Below the pieces are notes generated by a model. It ran no database searches. It was not told the origin of the DNA and saw only the letters and a program-made list of their open reading frames with translations. From Poteriospumella lacustris (taxonomy: Eukaryota > Sar > Chrysophyceae > Chromulinales > Dinobryaceae), in contig SMOI01000138.1 in NCBI GenBank assembly GCA_008000375.1, forward strand, positions 22,285 to 86,284: a stretch of 64,000 nucleotides of DNA, in the 5' to 3' direction. Both the position numbers and the translations under genes were made by a program. Each line of letters begins with the position of its first letter. Within the stretch, counting starts at the first letter, position 1. This document shows, piece by piece, positions 53,601 through 64,000 of the stretch.

Positions 53601-53708
53601 TTGGATGCTGGTATGAGATCGTTGGTACAATCCATTCTTAACGAGGTAGCTGTCAGCACTTTGTGCCAGAAGCAGCAGCACGCATGCAACAGGGACCGAA
53701 TAGATCAT
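50636..53708 (-). CDS. PPDK: Pyruvate, phosphate dikinase with signal-type leader
   Basis: Converts pyruvate, ATP and phosphate to phosphoenolpyruvate, AMP and pyrophosphate, reversibly. Exons 53708-53469, 53406-53017 and 52948-50636, with introns of 62 and 68 nt; 980 residues. The N-terminal nucleotide-binding domain opens with [20 protein letters not shown] (from residue 81). The phospho-carrier motif [16 protein letters not shown] places the catalytic His at about 535 and the Thr used for light/dark control in plants two residues earlier. The C-terminal PEP domain has CGEHGGDP with Cys near 927. The first 80 residues are extra: a hydrophobic signal peptide (ending about Ser-Ala-Asp-Ser) and a Ser/Thr/basic stretch, suggesting import into a complex plastid. 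Confidence 0.97.
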
Positions 53709-54249
53709 TGTCTTTCAGATCTATGGAAAATACTTTGGAACACAAACAGCACTTGTTTGCTTCACAAGCAATACGAAAGTGATAAGAGAAAGTTCTTCCG
53801 CGAAGATCGCTCGGTCGGGAGCCACTCCTTGCTTTCACAACAGTCGGGAAATGGATGAGGATTCGTTTGCAGTCGAAATCCCGCTGAGATTGAAGTTGCG
53901 GGGTGAAGGACCGGCGGGCAAGTTGAAGCCGCCACTGAGGAATGTTGAAAATTCGCCGAGCCAGCCGCGTCTCCTCAACAACCACCCCACCCCAGCACCA
54001 CACTTCCTCACGACACAGTGAGCGTTTCATACTTCTAGTCTAGGAACTTCCAAAGGGCTAAATGGGAGGGATGGGTTTTCTGGGACTGAACGCGGCACTC
54101 TTTGTTGGACTCCTTTTTGGACTTCACCCTCACGATTCCATGGATTTGTTACATAGATGCCCGCCAGAGACGTCGCCCATCGCATCGCATATCTGCAAGA
54201 AAATCACTTTTTTTCTCCTTTGGTGATTTTGCCTTGGTCTCAATAACAA
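53709..54249. other. Divergent promoter region
   Basis: Lies head-to-head between the dikinase gene and the small secreted protein gene. Short open frames only. No RNA gene was seen. Confidence 0.5.
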
Positions 54250-54718
54250 ATGATCATCAACTTTTTGGTGTTGTTTTTGACGGGTTTTGCTGGTTTGATT
54301 CTTGCTTCTGATCCATGGACTGTAACCATTACGCCCAATAGTGTGGCCACTGGAGAGAGTCATTGGTCTTTGAGTGGAACCAACTACGTTGTTGGGTTAC
54401 AGACTGGAAAAGTGGTCTATTGGAGTGCCACGATTAATTCAACCCATCCAAATGCCACTGTGAAGGCTGACACAGGAAACGCAGTGGTTACCTTCAAAAA
54501 GGGAATTTTTATCAATTTTTTGGACAATGAAGGTCAGCGAGAGTTTAGTTTGTCGCCGTTTAGTTTCATTTTTGTCGGTCTTACCATTGTCTAACTTTTT
54601 ATTCACAGGCGACCTTCCATCCTATATTTTCCTCACTGGTGATATCGTGGACAGCGGAACAAATTACAACATCACCGGCGCAGTCATTGGAGAATTTGGC
54701 GGCAAGAATAAGCAATGA
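54250..54718 (+). CDS. Small secreted protein, unknown family
   Basis: Exons 54250-54532 and 54609-54718, with a 76-nt intron (GTCAGC donor, CACAG acceptor); 130 residues. Residues 1-20 are a clear signal peptide ending near Leu-Ala-Ser. The mature part has alternating hydrophobic and Thr/Ser residues like a small beta-sandwich, at least three possible N-glycosylation sites and no Cys. It has no family I recognise. The gene is AT-richer than its neighbours. Confidence 0.75.
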
Positions 54719-55388
54719 ACCAGATCTGAGGTTGATGTTTTGTCGTCTTCTTATTTACACAAGCTGATAATACTTTTGTGTAACATCGTATAATAAATTG
54801 TGCTTCGTATACCGGACCAGATCACTTTGGAGCTTGGAGAAAAAGCTTGAGTTGCGACACTTGTAGCCATATACAGGCCCTTCACATCGGAGTAGTGGAT
54901 CTTCTATGTCGAGCACAGCCCGTTAAAGTAAACCCTGTTGAGTTGACGACGTTTTCCGTTGATAGTTGAATGGAGAAATGAAGAAATTACACTGGCAGGT
55001 GGGGAGGAGGTGACGCGGAGGATCCGGGAGGATAATAAAGAGACGTTGCGGAAAATTAATCGAACAATACAAATGCAAGGACATAAAATCAAAGAGAGAA
55101 AAACAAATCGGTGGAAACAATGAGTACTAGAATGTGCCGTCGTGCTTGTTTCGAAACAAAAAACGCACACGAAAGTGGAGAAGAGAGGCGACAAAACGAT
55201 ATGGAAACGGGTGGAATGGCGGAGTCTCCCAGACACAGAAGACCATACTTCAAAAAAGTATGCGTTTCATTCCTCCTTCTCTATACAGTCTCTCTTGGCA
55301 TCACATTCCCCGGGCGATTTGAAGTGTGTGACACGTGGGACTACCACCGCGAGTCTGTTGAGTGTCTGTTCATCGTGATAGTGATTGT
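54719..55388. other. Intergenic between convergent genes
   Basis: AT-richer DNA between the stop of the secreted protein gene and the stop of the kinase gene. No coding signal was seen. Confidence 0.5.
54792..54797 (+). terminator. Possible polyadenylation signal AATAAA
   Basis: A canonical AATAAA 74 nt after the stop of the secreted protein gene. Position fits, but this organism's signal is not known, so support is weak. Confidence 0.35.
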
Positions 55389-57762
55389 TTAGAAATCGCG
55401 ATCCCAGTTGCCCGTGTCAACATAGCCGGTGTCCACGTGGTCATCCGCCGCATAAGGATCGAAATTCGACGTATCCGTAACAGACTTGACGTTCGGCACC
55501 CACGGTGCCTTCAATTGGCGGCGCAGCAGGCCATCGAAGTCGAAGGTCTCGAACCATTTGTGCTGCTTGATGTCATCCACACCGTTCTTCAAGTTACCCA
55601 GACGGGTTTGCACCTCCCGCGACAGGAGCCGCTTGACCAACTCCTTGCAGTCCGCGTTGAAGTTCTTCGGGAAGACCAACCGACCGGAGACGATGTTCTT
55701 ACAGATGACGACTTGGTCCATTCCGTGGGGATCCGAGAACGGAGAGTATCCCGCCTCCATTTCGTACAGCAGAATACCGTACGCCCAGTAGTCGACCGCC
55801 TTCGTGTGTCCCTTGGCGAGGACCAGCTCAGGAGCGAGGTACTCGGGAGTGCCGCACAAGGTGTACGACTTGCCCGTGATCACCTTGGCGAAGCCGAAAT
55901 CCACCAACTTCGGGTAGCCGTGACGATCGATCAGGCAGTTCTCGGGCTTCATGTCACGATACGCGATGTCCTTCGAGTGCAGGTAGCCCAAAGCACAGAT
56001 GACGGCGGCGCCGTAGAACTTCGCCTGGTGATCAGGGACACCGTCCGAGGTCGATGTATGCAACACAGAGAAGAGCTCTCCGCCCTGCACGAACTCCAAC
56101 AGCATAAACAGCTTCTTGGCGTCCTTGAAGGTCTGGTACAGGCGCAGAACGAACGGATGGTTGGACGTGATCATGACGTTCTTCTCGTTCAGCACGTTGG
56201 CCTGCTGCTTGTGCGCGACGATCTCCGACTTCAACATCGCCTTCAACGCGTACACATTCTTCGACTTCTTGTCCTGCACCAGGGTGACGCGACCGAAGGT
56301 ACCGGAGCCCAGGACGGCCAACTGCTGCAAGTCAGTGAAGGCGAGGTTCAGCTGAGGCTCCGACTCGTCTCTGGGTCCGGCGCCCTTCAGCACTTCCAGC
56401 CGCTGTTGCGTCTCTCGGCTCATGATGTGGCGCAGCGATCCCAAAATGCGCGTGAAAGTCTCACGATCGATGACGAAGCACTCTGTAGGAGCAGTCGCGA
56501 CGACAGTGGCCTTGCGGACCTCGTCATCCAACAGCGCCATTTCACCGAAGTAAGTGCCCTGCGACAGTTGGCCCACTTCCTTATCGTCAGCAAGGACCTT
56601 ACAGGCTCCGTCCTTGATGATGTAGAACTTCTTGCCTGGCTCTCCTTGCTTCACAACCGCAGTGTTGGTCGTGAAGCGCTCGAGTTGGAAGCACTGCGCC
56701 AACTTCTTCTTCTCCTGGTTGGACAGCTTCTCGAACAACTTGATAGACTGGAGGATTCTCAAGTTCATGTTGTGGTCGAGAACATCGCGCAAAGGACCCA
56801 AGAGCTTGTCGAAATTCTCGCGATCCAAAGCCATGACTTTGACGTCGGTGACCGCCTTGATGGTCGCGGCGCGGGGCTCGCCAGTGAGCAACGCGCGTTC
56901 GCCGAAGTAGTCACCGGCAGTCAAGTTGTGGTCAGAGAACTTCTCTCCGACATCAGTGACGCTGACTGTACCTTCCTTGATCATGTAGAAGATGTTTCCG
57001 ACCTGTCCCTTGGTGATGATCACCTCGCCGGCCTTGTAGGGGAAGACCTCGACGGCGTCCACGATTTTGTCCAGCTGGTCGTCCGTCAGATCCACCAAAA
57101 TAGGCACACGACCCAAAGCTTTCTTAATTTCCAAGTTTCTGTTTGACGAGCTTTGCGCGACAATGAAACGATACGTTTCCCGGTCCAAAGAGAACAAACT
57201 GGCGGCGGAGTCAGCACGAACGGTGGCCTGGCGAGGAGAGTTGTACAGAAGTGCCAACTCGCCGAAGCTCTGACCAGCAGTCAAGGTGGCGACAGGCTTA
57301 TTATCCACCAAGACGGTCAAAGAACCGCTCTCGATGATATAGAAGTAGTCGCCGTCTTGGCCTTGCGTAACGATGTTCTCGCCACCAGAGATCTGAATCG
57401 TCTCCATCGAAATGACCACCTCACTACGATCCTCCGAATTCAACGACGCAAAAATATAGTTTTGATCGATGGCAGACACTGAGAAAGGACAAACATGGAT
57501 CACCACAAGGTCCGCAACGACAAATCAATAGACGCGGGCACTTACGGATAAGCTGCGTTTGCTTCGCATTCTTGGGGACACGCTTGATGGAAAACGCATT
57601 GCGACCAAGATCGACGCCTTCAGTGAAGACGTTCGCACGCTTCGCCTTGAAAGCTAATTCGATCTTGTCTTCTTTTCCCTTGCGGACCGCAGCAGAGGAA
57701 CGGTTGTTACTGTTGGAAGTAATCGGACGACTTTCCTCAGCGGAACTTTGACAGCAACCCAT
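55389..57762 (-). CDS. Cyclic-nucleotide-dependent protein kinase (PKG-like), acylated
   Basis: Exons 57762-57546 and 57478-55389, with a 67-nt intron; 768 residues. It starts MGCCQSS, a good N-myristoylation site with adjacent Cys for palmitoylation, so plasma or flagellar membrane attachment is inferred. Three cyclic-nucleotide-binding domains follow in tandem, each with an FGExALL phosphate-binding cassette. Then comes an AGC kinase (GSGTFGRV loop, YRDMKPEN catalytic loop, DFGFAK, TLCGTPEY activation segment) and an AGC-type C-terminal tail. Fusion of regulatory and catalytic parts is the PKG arrangement, and multiple binding domains are known from protist PKGs. The cassettes lack the Ser/Thr usual for cGMP contact. 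The gene shares a promoter region with the docking-like gene at 58212. Confidence 0.93.
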
Positions 57763-58211
57763 TTTCTTTCGATTTCAAACAGAGAATACGTCGGGGATGG
57801 GATGCAAAGGTGAGAGATAATGTGCTCCAAACGATGAAATCCTCACGTGACTTCATCAAACTTCCGCAAGATCGACGGTAATTTGGATACGCTTTGGGTG
57901 TCACCGCGGACTCGCCTGTTCTTCGCTGGGAAGCCGCCTGAGGCAAACACTGTGTCGCGTGTGTCACTGGCCCTGGTTGCTCCCAGATTAGCAGACTCGC
58001 AGAAACCCCAGTTTCTCAGAGATTCCTTTCTGCTCCAGATCAACCCAGAAAAGCGAAAAGGCGAAACGGTCCCAGGCCAGGCGACTTCAACGATTTGGCA
58101 GCATCGAATTGCACTCTGGACGAGATCGCTTGCAACTTTCTGCCAAGTAGGAGCGCCACCAAACACTCGACAATCAATTGCATTCGCGTTGTCATATATC
58201 ACTCCTCAGCC
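57763..58211. promoter_or_regulatory. Divergent promoter, kinase and docking-like gene A
   Basis: 449 bp between two ATGs in opposite directions. Only the last 14 bp before the docking-like ATG (ATCACTCCTCAGCC) are shared with copy B, so the two docking-like copies have otherwise unrelated upstream regions. Confidence 0.5.
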
Positions 58212-60220
58212 ATGTCGAAGTTGGGAGAGAGCGCCAACGTGGCTCTCGTCCAACAAATCGACGAGCTGCGTGAGCGCATGCGAGCGTTACGTAAGTACTG
58301 CAGTTGTATGGTCCTGTGAATGCAGAAATCAATCATCTCACGGTGATCTATGATGTAGAAAACGACCGCAAGGCGAACATCGACCTCGTCGAGTCGAACA
58401 AGAACACCAACAAGGAGGAAATCCGCAAGCTGCGCGACGAAAACAAAGAGCTGCGCAAGAAACTCGCACATTTGTCCAAGGTAAACGAGTGCGACTGTCG
58501 CGTTGACTATGCACCAGGCTCATCGATGCACCTGCGGATATGCACAGACGGCGCTGAACGAGGAAAGCAAAAACGAACTGAAACACATCGAAAAGCGCGT
58601 CGACGGGCTGCGGCGTCAGTACGACGAGCTACGCAACATCGGCACGCGCCAACGGAAGCAACTGGATGGCCTGAAAGATGAAGTGAAGGATCTGGAGCTC
58701 GACTCGCAGAAGCCGCACATGGAGGATAACGAGTACACGCGCCGCATCCGGGCGCTGGAGAACAAGCTGGACAAGGCGATGATCCAGTACAACGAGGCGC
58801 AGAGCATCCGCAAGACGTACGAGCAGATCCTGCAGCGGCTGTCGGAAGAGCGCGTGGGCTTCGACAACCAGTTGACGGCGATCGAGCGCGCATTGTCGGC
58901 GAAGCAGCGCGACTACGAAGAGCTGGTGCTGCTGACGGGCGACGCGAACCACGCGCGCGACACGGCGCTGCAGGAGCTGGAGCGTGTTCGAGCTGTGTAC
59001 GAAGAAGAGCGACGAAAGCGCGAAAAGGAGCTGCGCGAGCAGCACCAGAGCATCGCACTGCGGCGGTCGATGTTGGAGCGCATGCAGCAGCGCGAGAAGC
59101 TGCGCCAGGCGCTGGCGACGCCGGGCATATCACAGTCGCAGGCCGCCGAGAACGAGCTGCGGCAGTCGCAGGCGGCGAAGGCGGCCATGTTGGAGAAGAT
59201 CGAGAGCCGCAACAAGGTGAACATCTTCGAGAACGCCTTCCGCAAGATCAAGGAGGCGACGGGCGTGTCGGACGTGAACGAGGTGATCCAGAAGATCATT
59301 TCGCAGGAGACGACGACGGAAAACCTCATCCACGTGACGCGGGAGAACCAATCGAAGATCGAGGCGCTGCAGGAGCTGAAGAAGAAGATCAAGCTGCACT
59401 GCGAGGAGCTGAAGTACAACGCGGTGGGCGGCGGACAGCACCGCAAGATGGTCGACTCGTACGAGGACCAGCTGTCGACGGCGGCGACGCGGCTCGAGCG
59501 GTCGCGGCTGAAGTACGAGCGTCTGTCGAAGGTGGTGATTGCGATGAAGGCGGGCGTGGGCCACCTGCAAGACAAGCTGGAGGGCTTCCGCAACGACGTG
59601 GTCAAGGGCCAGAGCTTCGTCATCTCCGACGAGACGGTGGCGGACGCGCTGCACGAGTCGGACCTGTGCTTCGAGACGATGCTGAAGCGCATCCTGGCGG
59701 GCGAGGAAGAGATGAAGCGCATCATGCTGCTGGACAGCTCCGCGGCGCAAGGCGCAGCGGGAGCGGCCACGTTGCCGAAGACGAAAGGGCCCGGTCTGGT
59801 GTCGGACGCGATGGACGACGAGGACGCGGTGCACGAGATGTCGCTGTTGCGGCCCTTCAACCAGCGCATCGACCTCGCGACGCTGGAGGCCGATCTGCCG
59901 CACAGTGCGGGCGGTGCCACGGCGGGTCACGCGTCGGCGGGCGGTATGAGTGCGTTCCTGACGGGCGGCTTCGAGACGGCGGCCACGACGGGCGCCTTCG
60001 ACGAGGACAACGACATGGACGAAGACCTGCTGACGCGCGACAAGGTCAAGCGCGCCTCGAGACAGATCCTGGACTCGATGACGAAGCAGTCGAAGAAGGG
60101 CCGGAAGAAGGGCGGCGGAGGCGGCGGTGGTGGCGGTGGCGGCGGCGGTGGTGGACACCACGGCGACCACGGCGCGGACTGAGGCTGCGGCGGCGACGTG
60201 GGCGGCCCCGCCTGTGCGTG
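58198..60220 (+). repeat. Inverted repeat arm, docking-like gene (left)
   Basis: Pairs with the reverse complement of 60527-62527. Similarity begins 14 bp before the ATG and fades about 40 bp after the stop. Introns are the same length in both copies. The spacer is about 300 bp. Confidence 0.92.
58212..60182 (+). CDS. Outer-dynein-arm docking-complex-like coiled-coil protein, copy A
   Basis: Exons 58212-58290, 58359-58480 and 58548-60182, with introns of 68 and 67 nt; 611 residues. Almost the whole protein is coiled coil. The segment from TYEQILQRLSEERVGFDNQL to DANHARDTAL resembles the conserved core of axonemal docking proteins of the CCDC151/ODAD3, CCDC63 and CCDC114 group, which attach outer dynein arms to flagellar doublets. 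Which member it is cannot be decided by eye. The C-terminus is acidic, then basic, and ends in a poly-Gly run and GHHGDHGAD. Presence implies a motile flagellum. Confidence 0.8.
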
Positions 60221-60526
60221 TGTTTGTGTATGTAGACGTTTCTTGATGTGTGTAACTCACGACTTATCTCGTTGCTGTGGTGTTGCTGGCGGCTGTGCTG
60301 TTGGGGGTTGCGGTTTACTGGTGCTATTGACAGGATACACTGTCGGGGACTCGCAGCTGACGCAGTGCACAAAGGTCGCGCACATGCCGCAGGCCACTGG
60401 ACAACTGCGACACTGCGACACTGCCTCGCAACAGACGAAGGCACACCGATCGATCGGGTAGAGGCACACACGAGATACTTGGGTCGCTTACAACACACGA
60501 ACACACACTACATACATCACATCTAC

Positions 60527-62527
60527 ACGCACAGCCGAGGCCGCCCACGTCGCCGCCGCAGCCTCAGTCCGCGCCGTGGTCGCCGTGGTGTCCACCACCG
60601 CCGCCTCCGCCGCCCTTCTTCCGGCCCTTCTTCGACTGCTTCGTCATCGAGTCCAGGATCTGTCTCGAGGCGCGCTTGACCTTGTCGCGCGTCAGCAGGT
60701 CTTCGTCCATGTCGTTGTCCTCGTCGAAGGCGCCCGTCGTGGCCGCCGTCTCGAAGCCGCCCGTCAGGAACGCACTCATACCGCCCGCCGACGCGTGACC
60801 CGCCGTGGCACCGCCCGCACTGTGCGGCAGATCGGCCTCCAGCGTCGCGAGGTCGATGCGCTGGTTGAAGGGCCGCAACAGCGACATCTCGTGCACCGCG
60901 TCCTCGTCGTCCATCGCGTCCGACACCAGACCGGGCCCTTTCGTCTTCGGCAACGTGGCCGCTCCCGCTGCGCCTTGCGCCGCGGAGCTGTCCAGCAGCA
61001 TGATGCGCTTCATCTCTTCCTCGCCCGCCAGGATGCGCTTCAGCATCGTCTCGAAGCACAGGTCCGACTCGTGCAGCGCGTCCGCCACCGTCTCGTCGGA
61101 GATGACGAAGCTCTGGCCCTTGACCACGTCGTTGCGGAAGCCCTCCAGCTTGTCTTGCAGGTGGCCCACGCCCGCCTTCATCGCAATCACCACCTTCGAC
61201 AGACGCTCGTACTTCAGCCGCGACCGCTCGAGCCGCGTCGCCGCCGTCGACAGCTGGTCCTCGTACGAGTCGACCATCTTGCGGTGCTGTCCGCCGCCCA
61301 CCGCGTTGTACTTCAGCTCCTCGCAGTGCAGCTTGATCTTCTTCTTCAGCTCCTGCAGCGCCTCGATCTTCGATTGGTTCTCCCGCGTCACGTGGATGAG
61401 GTTTTCCGTCGTCGTCTCCTGCGAAATGATCTTCTGGATCACCTCGTTCACGTCCGACACGCCCGTCGCCTCCTTGATCTTGCGGAAGGCGTTCTCGAAG
61501 ATGTTCACCTTGTTGCGGCTCTCGATCTTCTCCAACATGGCCGCCTTCGCCGCCTGCGACTGCCGCAGCTCGTTCTCGGCGGCCTGCGACTGTGATATGC
61601 CCGGCGTCGCCAGCGCCTGGCGCAGCTTCTCGCGCTGCTGCATGCGCTCCAACATCGACCGCCGCAGTGCGATGCTCTGGTGCTGCTCGCGCAGCTCCTT
61701 TTCGCGCTTTCGTCGCTCTTCTTCGTACACAGCTCGAACACGCTCCAGCTCCTGCAGCGCCGTGTCGCGCGCGTGGTTCGCGTCGCCCGTCAGCAGCACC
61801 AGCTCTTCGTAGTCGCGCTGCTTCGCCGACAATGCGCGCTCGATCGCCGTCAACTGGTTGTCGAAGCCCACGCGCTCTTCCGACAGCCGCTGCAGGATCT
61901 GCTCGTACGTCTTGCGGATGCTCTGCGCCTCGTTGTACTGGATCATCGCCTTGTCCAGCTTGTTCTCCAGCGCCCGGATGCGGCGCGTGTACTCGTTATC
62001 CTCCATGTGCGGCTTCTGCGAGTCGAGCTCCAGATCCTTCACTTCATCTTTCAGGCCATCCAGTTGCTTCCGTTGGCGCGTGCCGATGTTGCGTAGCTCG
62101 TCGTACTGACGCCGCAGCCCGTCGACGCGCTTTTCGATGTGTTTCAGTTCGTTTTTGCTTTCCTCGTTCAGCGCCGTCTGTGCATATCCGCAGGTGCATC
62201 GATGAGCCTGGTGCATAGTCAACGCGACAGTCGCACTCGTTTACCTTGGACAAATGTGCGAGTTTCTTGCGCAGCTCTTTGTTTTCGTCGCGCAGCTTGC
62301 GGATTTCCTCCTTGTTGGTGTTCTTGTTCGACTCGACGAGGTCGATGTTCGCCTTGCGGTCGTTTTCTACATCATAGATCACCGTGAGATGATTGATTTC
62401 TGCATTCACAGGACCATACAACTGCAGTACTTACGTAACGCTCGCATGCGCTCACGCAGCTCGTCGATTTGTTGGACGAGAGCCACGTTGGCGCTCTCTC
62501 CCAACTTCGACATGGCTGAGGAGTGAT
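60527..62527 (-). repeat. Inverted repeat arm, docking-like gene (right)
   Basis: Inverse of 58198-60220. The main difference is 21 bp fewer in the GGC run near 60590. The DNA beyond 62527 is unrelated to that left of 58198. Confidence 0.92.
60564..62513 (-). CDS. Outer-dynein-arm docking-complex-like coiled-coil protein, copy B
   Basis: Exons 62513-62435, 62366-62245 and 62177-60564; 604 residues. It equals copy A except for seven fewer Gly in the C-terminal glycine run. Intron lengths and splice sites are the same. Its upstream DNA is different from that of copy A, so expression control may have diverged. It is convergent with copy A. Confidence 0.8.
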
Positions 62528-62855
62528 AAATAACTGGAAGAATATTTAGTTTATATTGATAGCAGGCTTGGTCTCCACGACAATCACATGAATAAAGTAT
62601 GCCAAGGGGGCAGCTGGGCAATTCAATTTGGCGACGGGGCCGTTTCGCCTTTGCGACAGTTTACGAGTATCTGCGCCTACCTGGGGTCTGGGTGTGGCCA
62701 CTGCACGACGACGGTGACGATCACGACGACGACGACGGAGAGAAGTGTCCGCCGCCAGCAGCGCCAGCAGCGTTCTTGGTGCTTTCACTTCACCATGTTT
62801 ACCATAAATCATTCGCTGTCCGACGAAAACTGTGAACATTCCTGCACGAGATATC
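62514..62855. other. Divergent promoter region
   Basis: Head-to-head between docking-like copy B and the oxygenase gene. It includes a GACGACGACG run near 62725. No gene was recognised. Confidence 0.5.
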
Positions 62856-64000
62856 ATGGAGGGCTTGCCTATAGTAGACTTGCGCAGCTGGGCGGTGAAT
62901 CCATTGCCGACGTCGAGATGCTCGTTGACCTCTGAGCAACTGCAAGCTGCATTGGAGTGGGACAGGGTCCTCCAAAGCGATGGCTTTGCTGTCTTGTTGA
63001 ACCATGGGCTGGATGAATCCATTTTTGAGACGGTTAATACCGAAGCCAGATGCTTCTTCGACAAGTCAATGGAGGAGAAGCTTCCATTTAGCCGAGGCAG
63101 CTACGGCCATCCTGATGGTGGTTACACTCCTGTCGGAAGAGAGACTGTTGCTTTGTCCGTTCTCGCCGAAGATAAAGGCCACAAAGTTGCTCAGAATGGA
63201 CCTGAAAAGCCGAAGCACGACCCGGTAGAGAGTTTCGCTTTCACCGCTGACCCCGACCGGTTTGCACATCCCCTGACTGGGGAAATATGCAACCCGATCC
63301 CATCGACTGGCCAATATTTCCGTTTCATGGAAGTAATGCTCCGGCGTCTTCATCGTCTCTCCGCTGCGGCTCTGGGACAAGAGGATTTGTTGTTCTTCGA
63401 GCGGTTCTACGACGAATCCCTGCCAGAGAACGCCGGTAAAGGAAAAAATGGCAATGCTTTGCGCCTTGCACATTATCCAGCGTCCCCCGACAGGGACGTA
63501 GATGATGCTTCCTCCACCGAGATAACAAAAGAGAATGAACTGCGCTACGGTGCACACACTGACTATCAAGGATTCACGATTTTGCGGCCCGACAAACGCG
63601 ACTGGCACACGGTCACAACTTCGTACCGCGGTGCAGACATCACTTGCAACTGCGGGGGTTTGGAGGTGTACTTTCGCACCCTGGAGATGTGGAAATCGGT
63701 CAAAGTAGACCCGTCGCTCAACGTGTTGGTGGTGAACGTCGGCGACTTGATGCAGCGTTGGACAAACGACCGCTGGCATTCCCCGCTCCACCGCGTTGTC
63801 AGTCCAGCCAACCAGTCTACAATGCCCGTACCACGACAAGCCATCGTATTCTTTTCTGGACCCCTCAGCGAAGTTGAGGTGTCGCCCCTCAGTCTGAGCC
63901 AGACGGGGTCAAATCCCACAGCTGATGCAGAGGCGCCGCGCTACCCGCCTATTCGCAGCGGGGAGCACTTGCTTTTGAAAATAGCTCGCAGCAATACGTA
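62856..64000 (+). CDS. 2-oxoglutarate/Fe(II)-dependent oxygenase (3' partial)
   Basis: Open from the ATG at 62856 to the window edge, about 381 residues. The frame has a stop at 62805 and no other ATG between, so this start is the likely one. The N-terminal LPIVDLRSW is like the DIOX_N region of isopenicillin-N-synthase-type enzymes. The iron ligands are His and Asp in GAHTDYQGFTIL and a distal His in the Trp-Thr-Asn-Asp-Arg-Trp-His-Ser-Pro-Leu-His region. An Arg in PRQAIVFF would bind 2-oxoglutarate. Substrate is unknown: family members hydroxylate or desaturate small molecules. Codon use matches its neighbours, and no intron is needed. Confidence 0.9.
   Translation, partial: MEGLPIVDLRSWAVNPLPTSRCSLTSEQLQAALEWDRVLQSDGFAVLLNHGLDESIFETVNTEARCFFDKSMEEKLPFSRGSYGHPDGGYTPVGRETVALSVLAEDKGHKVAQNGPEKPKHDPVESFAFTADPDRFAHPLTGEICNPIPSTGQYFRFMEVMLRRLHRLSAAALGQEDLLFFERFYDESLPENAGKGKNGNALRLAHYPASPDRDVDDASSTEITKENELRYGAHTDYQGFTILRPDKRDWHTVTTSYRGADITCNCGGLEVYFRTLEMWKSVKVDPSLNVLVVNVGDLMQRWTNDRWHSPLHRVVSPANQSTMPVPRQAIVFFSGPLSEVEVSPLSLSQTGSNPTADAEAPRYPPIRSGEHLLLKIARSNT

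Noticed and set aside
18676-62527. Palindromes as assembly fold-back artefacts
   Set aside because: Arms carry different indels and substitutions, spacers are partly unique, and outer flanks are unrelated. Still worth confirming with spanning reads.

Overview
The window is nuclear DNA of a eukaryotic protist. Genes are split by short GT-AG introns (mostly 62-116 nt, one of 402 nt). There is a ribosomal protein gene, a linker histone gene, a flagellar coiled-coil gene pair and large multidomain signalling genes. Several N-termini look like bipartite plastid-targeting leaders. The clearest is ribulose-phosphate 3-epimerase, which has a hydrophobic signal peptide followed by an Ala-Phe junction typical of red-derived complex plastids. 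My best inference is a flagellated alga, probably an ochrophyte stramenopile. This rests on motifs only, not on any database search.

Layout: 1-17234 is one intron-free reading frame, open at the left edge. It encodes a giant membrane protein with a Cys-rich GCC2/GCC3-type ectodomain, one transmembrane helix and a cytoplasmic coiled coil of about 2,800 residues. 18676-25143 holds two inverted copies of a short-chain dehydrogenase gene flanking a GT61-type glycosyltransferase and a plastid-type ribulose-phosphate epimerase. 25429-27675 is an F-box/leucine-rich protein. 28003-31308 is a palindrome of two convergent eL18 ribosomal protein genes. 31432-33045 is a broken leucine-rich-repeat membrane protein. 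33129-43720 holds a long coiled-coil gene, a small two-exon gene and a DENN-domain gene. 46205-48415 is a palindrome of two convergent histone H1 genes with histone-type 3' stem-loops. 50636-53708 is pyruvate, phosphate dikinase, 54250-54718 a small secreted protein, and 55389-57762 a cyclic-nucleotide-dependent protein kinase. 58198-62527 is a palindrome of two convergent outer-dynein-arm-docking-like coiled-coil genes. From 62856 a 2-oxoglutarate/Fe(II) oxygenase runs off the right edge.

The most unusual feature is architectural. Four unrelated genes in 64 kb each occur as a tail-to-tail inverted pair with nearly identical coding sequence. In the eL18 pair the exons and the 402-nt intron are identical, while the flanks inside the palindrome are clearly diverged. 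That argues for real duplications kept alike by gene conversion rather than an assembly fold-back.

Epimerase and dikinase fit a plastid carbon-metabolism set. The docking-complex-like pair implies motile flagella, and the kinase shares a divergent promoter region with one docking-like copy. I found no rRNA, tRNA, CRISPR array or intact transposon. Several genes in GC-rich stretches show one-base reading-frame breaks that may be sequence errors.
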